Positions 1 to 8,804 of a stretch of 64,000 bases of DNA are shown one piece after another. Under the pieces are notes generated by a model that was given only the letters and a program-made list of their open reading frames with translations, did no database searches and was not told where the DNA came from. Every line of letters starts with the position of its first letter. Within the stretch, counting starts at the first letter, position 1. The translations under genes were made by a program, and so were the position numbers. The stretch is from Armigeres subalbatus (lineage: Eukaryota; Arthropoda; Insecta; Diptera; Culicidae): positions 317,629,259 through 317,693,258 of the forward strand of contig NC_085140.1 of assembly GCF_024139115.2 (NCBI RefSeq), in the 5' to 3' direction.

Positions 1-476
1 GCGAAATCCACTGGTGTAAGGTGTAAGTAGATCGAGACTTCACCAAACAGGAGTTAAAAGAAACGCCTCCAACTTTTACTGCGGCATCCCAGATCAATCT
101 GATCTTGCCAGGTTTTTTTGGTGTTGTGACAACTCCCAAAGGAAGAAACCAAGCTCTCCGTTGATCGATAGTAGCCCACTCTGTCTCGCTAACCTTGTGT
201 ATGTAGTTTTTCTGTTCGAAATCGTTTAACTGCTGTTGTACTCGCTGCATCATCGTTGAATCATTTTGCAGCTTTTTCTCTTGTGATTTCATACGACGTA
301 GTGCCATGGGATAGGTGTCCGGAAACTCTGGATTGTCCAATTTCCAGAGGAGACCTGTTTCAAATCCATTGTCAATCCGCCGTGTCGTTGCTTCGAGTAT
401 CCGCCTTGCTCTTTTGTCATCTTCGGATTCGAGTTTATCAGCAGAAGTCGCGATTCCACAACTTTCCAATGTGACA
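1..476 (-). pseudogene. BEL/Pao LTR-retrotransposon pol fragment (protease-RT junction)
   Basis: One minus-strand frame is open across almost the whole stretch, although no single ATG opens it. It reads the conserved BEL/Pao block just before and into the reverse transcriptase: an F-E-T-G-L-L-W-K segment, then F-P-D-T-Y-P-M-A-L-R-R, then W-F-L-P-L-G-V-V, and K-P-G-K-I-R-L-I-W-D-A-A followed by V-N/S-F-N-S-like residues. In BEL/Pao elements this block is where RT begins copying the RNA into cDNA. The fragment is cut by the window's left edge on its C-terminal side and fades after about codon 155 on its N-terminal side, so no active site (YxDD) or LTR is visible. It may belong to a longer element to the left. 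Family assignment rests on recognised motifs, not on a search. Confidence 0.8.
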
Positions 477-762
477 ACCGACAACCGTTTTTAAGGGTAA
501 GCTTTAAGCTAAAAAATGTTTTTAATTAGCATTTTGCGATACTACAAGGTGATATACTCACAGTTTTGGTGAACCCCTTGCTTCAGGATCTTGTAACGAC
601 AATGTGCATATTAGCTACTCTTCCCTAACATAACATATTCAAATTGAGATAAGTTCCGGGTAAATTCAATGCTACTACTTACAGTTCAGATCATATGTCT
701 ATTCTAATTCCTTTCTGATGCATATTAACTAAGGTTAAGGTTGCATATTAACTAAAGGGTCG

Positions 763-913
763 TACACATATTACGTAAGCACCTATGGGGGGAGGGAGGG
801 TCTGTCGTTTTCTTATGCACCATATAAATAAAAAATCATTTGTATGAAAAAAATCTTACATGGGGGGAAAGGGGGTCGAAAATCCCAGAAAAATTACTTA
901 CGTAATAAGTGTA
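763..913. mobile_element. Short TIR element (MITE), TACAC(A/T)TATTACGTAAG ends
   Basis: The two ends are 17-bp imperfect inverted repeats (TACACATATTACGTAAG on the left, the complement of CTTACGTAATAAGTGTA on the right) around a G-run-rich interior. The terminal TA is consistent with a TA target. The element is about 150 bp and has no coding capacity. A diverged relative lies at 21827-21945. Confidence 0.65.
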
Positions 914-1463
914 ATTTTGACAATTTTGACCATGGTGCAATGATCAGCCGCCCCTTATGATGGGGAACAGATGCTGTTGTGATATACAAAATACAACATT
1001 CTCAGAATATCTTCGGTACTCAAACCATACTTGGGCTCAAATCTAGGAGATCTACAAGACCAACAGAGTGAGCCATAGGTTGTAGAGCTTGTTTGTTAGT
1101 TGGCGAAGCATCATGGAACATCATTACATCCTTATATAAAAATCACAGTATTCTCAGAAAAAATCCGAAACTCCGTACGTACGAAAATATCGTAGAAGTT
1201 CAACGAATTCTGTAATGTACCTATAATAGTGTAACGAAGTCCCGTGGAGCTATTCCAACACATAAAAATAATGGCTACATCGTAGATCTTCTTGTTGATC
1301 GATTTGAATATTAAGATATGAGCTCAAAGACAGGTCGGAGTGTCGTAAATATTGAAAGAGATCTGTTGTATTGCTTAACAGGCAAATGATTATATCTTCC
1401 TATACATTTCAGATTCGATTACATAACCAGAATATGGTAAAGTATGGTGTTTATTCCTTAGAA
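914..1463. other. AT-rich intergenic sequence, nothing recognised
   Basis: I see no open frame with codon structure, tandem repeat or inverted repeat in this stretch. Confidence 0.5.
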
Positions 1464-1560
1464 CAGCGGTTCTCAACCTTTTTCTTTAGTGGTACCCCTT
1501 CTAACTTTTTCATTCATAGAGGTACCCCCTATTTTTTTCGTAAATAAAAAAAGCGTAACT
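1464..1560 (+). mobile_element. hAT-like transposon terminus
   Basis: It begins CAGCGGTTCTCAACC, a typical hAT-type terminal inverted repeat, followed by two short 'ggtaccccct'-type repeats. No matching opposite terminus was found nearby, so this is a solo end or a deleted copy. The right boundary is arbitrary. Confidence 0.4.
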
Positions 1561-1674
1561 CTCAAGATATATGTCAAACGGACCTGAAAACTAACGGGAT
1601 ATATGGTTCTCCAAAAAGTTGTCTGAAATATTCGTTATTCCGTGAAACTTTTCAATTCGAATTACGTTTATACA

Positions 1675-1699
1675 TCAAGCTTCCCACAATACTTTGAGG
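1675..1699 (+). repeat. 25-nt direct duplication, copy 1 (copy 2 at 2337-2361)
   Basis: The 25 nt ending in 'cccacaatactttgagg' occur identically at 1675-1699 and at 2337-2361, where copy 2 forms the first unit of the 23-bp minisatellite. The ~660 bp between the copies hold the tRNA-like sequence and a hexamer microsatellite. A 25-nt identity is too long for chance in this window. Confidence 0.7.
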
Positions 1700-1702
1700 A
1701 TA

Positions 1703-1775
1703 ACGGGCTTGGTGGTCATATGGCTACCGCTTCTGCCTCATACGCAGGAGGTCGTGGGTTCAATCCCAGGCCCGT
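1703..1775 (+). pseudogene. tRNA-Met(CAU)-like sequence or tRNA-derived SINE head
   Basis: The span is exactly 73 nt. ACGGGCT at the 5' end pairs with GGCCCGT at the 3' end to give a 7-bp acceptor-like stem. TCTGC and GCAGG (one wobble pair) frame a 7-nt loop CTCATAC, with a U33-type T before anticodon CAT. A perfect B box (GGTTCAATCCC) lies near the end. The T-stem pairs imperfectly and the D-arm is loose, so it is more likely a tRNA pseudogene or a SINE head with a pol III promoter than a working tRNA. No A-rich tail was found downstream. Confidence 0.4.
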
Positions 1776-2309
1776 TCCATTCTCCTACTTTGTATCTTTT
1801 CATATAATTCTCATGTTCTAGCAACCGCTAGAATTAGAAATGAGCTTTCATACCGTTTCTATCCTCTATCCCCTATAACTACAACTTGATTAGTTCTAGC
1901 AGGTAACTGTTAGAATTCGAAATGAGCGAAAAAAGAAAGTTCGTTTCGGCATCCAATTTACAATACTTCACCACCCCTTCATTACTATCACATTGGCAAC
2001 TCGTTAACCAAAACGAACCTCTGCTATAAAACCTAACCCCCAAATTCCAATAAAACTCCGCAGGAACTCGTGGCAAGTGCAGAGGTGTTCTCGGCTTGCA
2101 GTGGGCGAGTGACTGCATCATCAATTCCTTCCCATCCCCCGATGACCGTGAGGACGTGACCAGCGCCGTTATCGACCTTCCAAAATACTAGAGCTCTCGG
2201 ACTGTGCACATTGAGGTTGGAGCGCAAATCCCATGCTTCCATCCATTGGTTCCCTGTGCAATTGCGATTGTTCTGGTCGATCACGGAGTAGCAACTACGA
2301 AATGCACGG
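1776..2309. other. Sequence of unknown origin before the minisatellite
   Basis: Overlapping minus-strand frames of 80-115 codons cross this region but show no recognised domain. The stretch 2100-2300 has higher GC than its surroundings and may be part of a dispersed repeat, which I cannot name. Confidence 0.35.
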
Positions 2310-2338
2310 TCATCATGCTCATGCTCATGCTCATGCTC
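2310..2338 (+). repeat. Hexanucleotide microsatellite (CATGCT)n
   Basis: Four to five consecutive 'catgct' units directly abut the 23-bp minisatellite. Confidence 0.85.
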
Positions 2339-4040
2339 AAGCTTCCCACAATACTTTGAGGGCTTTTGGAGCTTTCCGAGGCTCTCAAAAGGAGGCTTCT
2401 GACCATGTTGAAAGGACGCTTCTCAGCCCCTTGAAAGGAGGTTTTCAAGCCACTCGAAAGAATAATTCCGAAACTCTTGAAAGAAGGCTTCCGAACCTTT
2501 TGAAAGTCAAGCTCTATCTGGTAAAAGGGCGAATGTCGCAAGAGAGAATTCTCTTCGTCGACTTCCCCTCTTTTGAATAAAAGTGACAAGCAGGGAATTT
2601 CTTTGCAGTTTATCACCTCAGAACGCAAGTTCGCATTGTTTTCTATCGTTCTGAGGTGTTAAACCACAAAGAAATCTGCTGCTTGTCACTTTTATAAAAA
2701 AGAGGGGAAGTCGACGAAGAGAATCCTCTCTTGCGACATTCGCCCTTATTCCAGATAGAGCTTGAAGTAGGCTTTCGAGCCTCCTGAAAAGAGGCTTCCA
2801 AGCCTCTTAAAAGAAGGTTTCCGAGCTTCTTGGAACAAGGCTTCTAAGCCTCTTGAAAGAAGGTTTTCGAGCCTCTTGAAAAGAACTCTCCGAGCAGCTT
2901 GAAAAGAACTCTCCGAGCAGCTTGAAAAGAACTCTCCGAGCCTTTTGAAAGAAGAATTTCGAGCCCCTTAAAAAGTGGCGTCTGAGCATCTTTAAAGGAG
3001 GCTTCCAAGTAACTTGTAGGGAGAGAGCCTCTTGAAAGTAGGCCTCCGAGCTTATTGAAATGAGGCTTACGAACCTCTTGAAGATAGGTTAACGAGCTTC
3101 TTTGAAGGAGGCTTCCGAGCCTTTTGAAAGAAGGTTTCCGAGCATTTTGAAAGGAGACTTCCAAGCCTCTTGAAAGAAGAATTCATAGCCTCTTGAAAGG
3201 AAGCTTCCAAGCCTCTTGAAAGGAGACTTCCGAGCCTCTTTAAAGGAGGTTTCCGTGCGTCTTGAAACAAGGCTTCCGAACCTCTTCAAAGAAGGTTTCC
3301 GAGCCTCTTGAAAGGAGCTCTCCGAGCCTTGAAATCCGACTTCCTAGCCTTTTGAAAAGAGACTTCCGAGACTCGCAAAAGATGGTTTCCAAATCTCTTA
3401 AAATGAGGTATCTGAGCATCTTCAAAAGATGCTTCAAAGTCTCTTGAGGAGATACTCCCAAGCCTCTTGAAAGGAGGCTTCTAAGCTTCTTTAAAGTAGG
3501 CTTCCGAGCTTTTTGAAAGAAGGCTTGCGAGCCTCTTGAAAGGAGACTTCCAAGCCTCTTGAAAGAAGAGTTCTAAGCCTCTTGAAGCGAGACTTCCGAG
3601 CCTCTTGAAACGAGGCTTGTGAGCCTTTTGAAAGTGAGTTTACGAGCTTTTTGTAAAAAGGTTCGAAACCTCTTAAAAGGCTACTTCCAAGCCTCTTGAA
3701 AGAAGAATTCTAACCCTCTTAAAAGGAGGCTTCTGAGCATTTTTAAAGGAGGCACCCAAGTCCAAGTTTCCAAGCCTCTTGAAAGTAGGCTTCCTAGGTT
3801 TACGAGCCTCTTAAAAAGATGCTTCCGAGCCGCTTGAAAGGAGACCTCCAAGCCTTTTGAAAGAAGAATTCTGAGCCTCTTGAAAGGAAGCTTCCGAGCC
3901 TCTCGAAAAGAGGCTACCGAGCCTCTTGAAAGAAGCTCTCCGAGCCTCTTGCAAGGAGGCTTCCGAACCCCTTGAAGAGAGGCCTCCAAGTTTTTTGAAA
4001 GGAGGCTCCTAAGCCTAGTGAAAGGAGGCTTCCAAGTCTG
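2339..4040 (+). repeat. Degenerate 23-bp minisatellite array
   Basis: A unit like ggcttccgagcctcttgaaa plus 3 nt repeats at 23-bp spacing about 60 times, interrupted once by the hairpin at 2508-2764. Units differ by 10-30%, so the array is old or evolving by point changes. Because 23 is not a multiple of 3, each minus-strand frame cycles through three unit phases and yields a 23-residue protein repeat (A-R-K-P-S-F-K-R-L-G-S-L-like). The resulting frames of 60-106 codons are therefore artefacts of the repeat and not genes. Confidence 0.9.
2508..2764. mobile_element. 257-bp foldback (hairpin) element inside the 23-bp array
   Basis: The left arm, starting CAAGCTCTATCTGG, is the reverse complement of the right arm, ending CCAGATAGAGCTTG, with only small differences along ~115 bp per arm and a loop of about 20 bp near 2632-2652. 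Array units flank both sides in the same orientation, so the hairpin entered or formed within an existing array. No coding capacity. Confidence 0.8.
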
Positions 4041-6668
4041 GTTTGGATGGTTTGGATGCTCTAGTACTTCCTAGTGCTCATATCCTGTCCTGTTCGATAT
4101 TTTTGATGGAACAGTCAATTTTGAACATTTCCGCTGGAGAAAGCTAGACTCTATCTCTTAAAACCAATTTTTGCAGCTGATTTTCATCTTGGGTCATATA
4201 TGACCCATCCGTTTTGAATCGGTTAATCATTAATTACTAATCGTTTATCATAGAAATTAACTTTTATTCATTAATCATATTTATAACTGTTTTGCGTTTC
4301 ATAATTATTCATCAATCTTAATCACAGTACCCATCTTGTTAATTCGTTAATTTTTATTTCTAATTTAAATTAGTATATAATTTACATATCATTGAAAAAA
4401 TGCTGGATCATAAGTCAGGAATTTTAAGTTATGTGTAATATTTCTTGTTTTCCAAAGACTAAGATTCTTCTTCTTTTTCAATGGCCCTACATTCCAGCTG
4501 GAACTTGGCCTACTTTTTAACTTACTATTCTATTAGCATTCCCTCATTTAGAAAATGTATTATAAGCATCATATTTACAAAAAAAAATATACCCACTACT
4601 CCAGTTTTAGAATGTTTCAACATTCGGGATATTTTCCACGCGATGCCCTGAACACATCAAACATAACGGCGTGCAAAAAATATGACAATTGATTAAAACC
4701 TCTCGTCAGGAAAAAAAACATCCCAATTCTCCAAACGACACCCTATCTGCAGCTTCCGAAATGTTATCCCTGTTTATTTGTTTCATCCTGATTTTGGATC
4801 ATATGAAGAACAAAACCTTGGCAAAAATGTGTGCGATTTATTTTCCCCCTAGCCTTTTGGGATAAATAAGTAAGTCGTTCACCCGCAACAAAACAAAACT
4901 ATCAACCAGCCACCTCCCACCAACAATAATGGCATACAGATATAGGTTACGACCGAACGTATGCTACCAGTCTTTTACCATATTCTGTGCATTCCTTATC
5001 ATTTGAACTGGGTAATGGATATTTTACATAAATTCGGGTGTGTAGTGTGGTGCGGTTTGGGTCGGTTGTTTTTTCCGATTCCCATCTCTGTAAATTGTGC
5101 GCCCCTAATGATTTCCCATTATTTTCTCAATTTGTTCTGTAGAAGGCATTATAGAAGGCTCGTGAGATCAGTATTTTATGGGAATTCTATGATAATAGAG
5201 GGAGACTGTATTATACAACCGAGGGAAACTTTGTGTGATTTCTTACAGTTTCGAGATATTAGCTCTTAAATCCAGTTATTACGAGTTATTAAGATAATTT
5301 CAATTTAAGTAATATATTATTGTGGAGAGATGACATTTAAAAAGAAATCGGTTTTTGTAAACAATTATTTTAGGCTACAATCTATATATTAGAAATTGAC
5401 GAATTCTTCAAATTCTGAAAACAGCAACGAGCAAACATTCCCTCACCACCACTATTATTTTGATGGGAACAAACATCCAACTAAACATAAACGATTATCT
5501 GATGGCAGGTATACGCATTACTGTAGAGCCGGTTTCCATCCTTCTCAGCAACGATTCGCCAATTGGCGAGATTAGCTGGCAAAATGGGGAAATTGCCGGC
5601 CTGCGAACGACCATCACGCAATTTGTTCTATAGGCTAATTTACGATGTACAAATTTGCATCATCTCCTCCATTCGCCATTTTAATTTTTTCAATCGCTTC
5701 CGGACAGCAGCCGCCGAAAGATTGCTTCCACCCATATAATTATGCATCACGCGCGGTGTTCCTGATGAGGCTTCTGCTGCTTTCGACGGAACGGAACGCA
5801 ATCACACAGTGCGAGGCTGCAAGGTGACTCGAGAACATCGTGATGGGGACTGTGGAGAAGAAATCATCTCCGATCATGCATACGAACAATTCAGAAAACG
5901 ACCATAATCATTGTAGTTATGTCTAAAAGTACCTCTGGATGACCCTCAGCGGTAGATCGTCGGATTTTTTTTAATGCACGTGAAACGTATCGTCTGGGAT
6001 TTTTTATCATATGAACAGACGAGCTTTTTAAAAGCTTTATTGCAACCCTGAAAACTAATTAGTGAGACAAATTTAAACATGATTTTCAATTCATGAACGA
6101 AAGGAAGTTATGAGAAGAATAACATTATCAAACTTTGCTGATTACCGAAAGTGTTCTTGAGCTTTTTATTCAAAATGACACAAATAATTTCTCTGCAGCT
6201 GATAAATACAAGGCGATACAATGAGGTGCGGCCAACGATTTGGAATTCTGCGCAATGACATGGCACGACCACCCTGCGGGTGGAAAACCTGTCTGCTGAT
6301 AAGAGGCATGTAAAGTAAAGTTGCATTTGCATCGTACAGGAATGCAAGCTAGCCCTCCGCCCAACCGACAGGCCACGCACGATCGACGATTGGTCAGAAA
6401 AGCTGCAGAAATTATGCACCGATCCAAGCAACCATCACGCCGTATTTATGGAATGTATCACGCAAACGCGGCTGGCCACTACCCGAATCGGATCCGATCG
6501 GAGCCAGGAGACTTTGAATCTGCGTGATCTGCTCGACAGGTTCCTTTCCTGTTCATGGACGTAAAAAGAACACCATAGCTCTCAGCAAGCATTTTTCAGA
6601 AGAATTATAATATTAGGTTACAATTTGTAGGAGATTTGAGCCACAGAGGATAGTAGTTACTGATCTTA
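4041..6668. other. AT-rich non-repetitive stretch without a recognised gene
   Basis: Frames of 102 codons (4961-5269), 60 codons (5645-5827) and 107 codons (6108-6431, minus) show no domain or clear coding signature. The parts near 5500-5900 and 6200-6550 are richer in GC and lack transposon hallmarks, so they may be single-copy host sequence. I see no splice-site or promoter set that makes an exon convincing. Confidence 0.4.
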
Positions 6669-6914
6669 TATGGTCGGGGTTCTGCAAAACTGCACCAAGC
6701 GCCTTTCTGACTGACTTGCGACTTGAGAAGGAAATCTAAAATATATTCATTTAAATTCATGCGTACGTTGTAGGATATCGTCATTTATGGGTTTGAGGGT
6801 TCTCCAGTATGATTTGTGATCAATTAGATAGGCTACTCGAAAAATGTGACGAAAAATATGGTGATTTTTCATTAACGCTTGGTTGTTTTTTTTTTTTGCA
6901 GAACCCCGGCCGTA
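6669..6914. mobile_element. ~245-bp MITE, TATGGTCGGGGTTCTGCA ends
   Basis: GGTCGGGGTTCTGCAAAA at the left matches the complement of the right end (TTTTTTGCAGAACCCCGGCC) with one mismatch. TA at both outer ends suggests a TA target. Non-coding interior. Confidence 0.65.
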
Positions 6915-7606
6915 TGAAAACCTAGATGAAAACAAGAAGTCGAGAAGTTGCTCAAGTTAAGTTGACGGAAATATATGATGAAAAACATATTAGGGTAATC
7001 GTACCCTTAGTGGAGCTAACCGTACCAATAGTGCAGGTAGTAGGGTTTTAATGAGATTTTTCATTATACACTTTACGATGGTTTCAGTTGATGATTCGTG
7101 CTTCAATTATCCTGTCAAATACAACTTATCCCAAGATTTCCCCCGAAAAACTATTGAAAACAATGATTTTCCTTAACAAAATTGACATCCTTGCCCCTAT
7201 AGTGGTGCAACTGTACCAATAGTGGCGAGTCTCATAAGAAATCAATAGACTATGGGAACCAAAATTAATTTTTACCGCCTCTAAAAGAACAGTGTACCCA
7301 TTAGTGGTGCAAGCGATATTTGGTAGTTGTTGATGTTAAATGACATCAATCTTATTTTTGTAAGCAAATTTATTAGTTTATCTATTTACTTACTTTTACT
7401 TACACCTCCGGTGGTGCAAACGGCCGACTTGAAAGATCTCCATCCTGAGCGTTGCCCGGCTATCGCTTTAACCTGTTGCCAGGTTAGATTTCGGTCGACT
7501 TCTTCTATTTGCTAAGGTATTAACTCTTTAAATTTATCAAAATTATCAATTTAAAACAAATATTTTCTTTTGTTGATCTACTCATGGGTGTAGCCAGGAT
7601 TTCAAG

Positions 7607-8276
7607 TACCGTGGGGCATCGAAATCCGTACACTTAAGCACCTTCGTATATGAAAAAGTCATTAGAAAATAGGAATAGAATGTAAATAAAACGTTTATCA
7701 TTGGCACAGGCGCATGAAGGCTTCTACTTTTGAAGTGTTTCACATTTACTCATTAAAAACTACGAAAAAATTGATAAAATAATGAATTAAATGAGCTACT
7801 CCTGACTCGAAATCCGTCCTCCGTGGACGGCTTTCGAATCAAAGGATCAAAATCCGTACAGCTATTTCTTAACTAAATATCTGAATTGAAACAACCTGAT
7901 TGACTAAACTACCACTGTAAATAGTTCGAGATGCACCTTGAGAAGCGACCCCGTCGATTTGTATTCCGCTTATCTTATGTAATGATTTGCAATTAGCAAT
8001 TAAAACACAGTTACTTTTGGTGCAATTATGCTCTACCCGAAAACAAGATGGCGGCACAAACTCCGCGTTTGGTGGGTGGAGATTCGGTTTTGATTTTTGT
8101 GGTTTTAATTTCAAAGCCTTCTTTTCAATTCTATGCCCTAAAAGCTTTCTGTCAAGTATCTGAACAGAATAAGATTAATTATTCCTACATCAGTTACCTT
8201 TAACCTCTCTTAATTTATTGATATCTCATGAGGTGGACGGATTTCGGTGCTGTATGGATTTCGGTCCCGCACGGTA
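7607..8276 (+). mobile_element. TA-type MITE with TACCGTG termini, intact copy
   Basis: Inverted ends of about 26 bp (TACCGTGGGGCATCGAAATC at left, the complement of GATTTCGGTCCCGCACGGTA at right) carry the subterminal motif gaaatccgt(c/a)c in both arms. Length 670 bp, no coding capacity. A second copy in opposite orientation at 18343-20253 is ~85-90% identical by eye but carries a 1.26-kb insertion, so this copy shows the empty site. Confidence 0.85.
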
Positions 8277-8804
8277 GGGAGGGGGGCAACTTTTTTAGAT
8301 ATTCGGAATCGTAATTTTACAGCAGTTTTATAAAAAAACACATGAATATTAGTGCTTGAAACTATTTGCTTCTAAGCTCCAAAAACTTTGAAACCAAATC
8401 CACAACCAACAGGTAAGGCTGGATCACAATAGCGCGTTGCGCGCCGTGTCGCGCTGGGCGTTGAAGTCACCGTTTTGTACAAAAACGTAACGCCAATGAA
8501 CGTGACGCATTCACGTCCACAATGCAACGTTCGCGTTGTGCATTTATTGAACAACAATAATGATTAAAATAATAATGGATTCAAAAATGTATGATTTATT
8601 GCTCTTCAGATATTTTTAAATAAAGTGAGAAAATTATTAACGAACTTAGTATTCAGAAAGAATATAAAATCGGCTATAACAATTATTATAAAAATCCTGC
8701 ATTCTTCCGTAAGTTTTAGAAAACTAGAACCATACATCTGAATTTCTAAACAAATCCTCTCTGAAATAACATTTATTATAAAATAGGCAGAAAAAACAAT
8801 ATGC
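8277..8804. other. Intergenic; GC-rich stretch at 8413-8546 may be a decayed TIR element
   Basis: Around 8420-8540 there are clustered gcg/cgc words and weakly complementary halves (cacaatagcgcg near 8421, cgcgttgtg near 8533), in a style like the MITE at 43257-43423. The pairing is too poor for a firm call. The rest is AT-rich with nothing recognised. Confidence 0.25.

Noticed and set aside
1..476. Viral polymerase or endogenous viral element
   Set aside because: The motifs are those of BEL/Pao retrotransposon pol, not of a non-retroviral RNA virus; no envelope or capsid frame nearby.
2807..3989. Several minus-strand frames of 60-106 codons with repeated K-P-S-F-K-R-L-G-S-L peptides
   Set aside because: They are translations of the 23-bp minisatellite in cycling phase; no start context, no domain, and all three frames look alike.
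4961..5269. 102-codon frame as a possible membrane protein
   Set aside because: Hydrophobic by AT-rich composition only; no homologous pattern or neighbouring exon signals.
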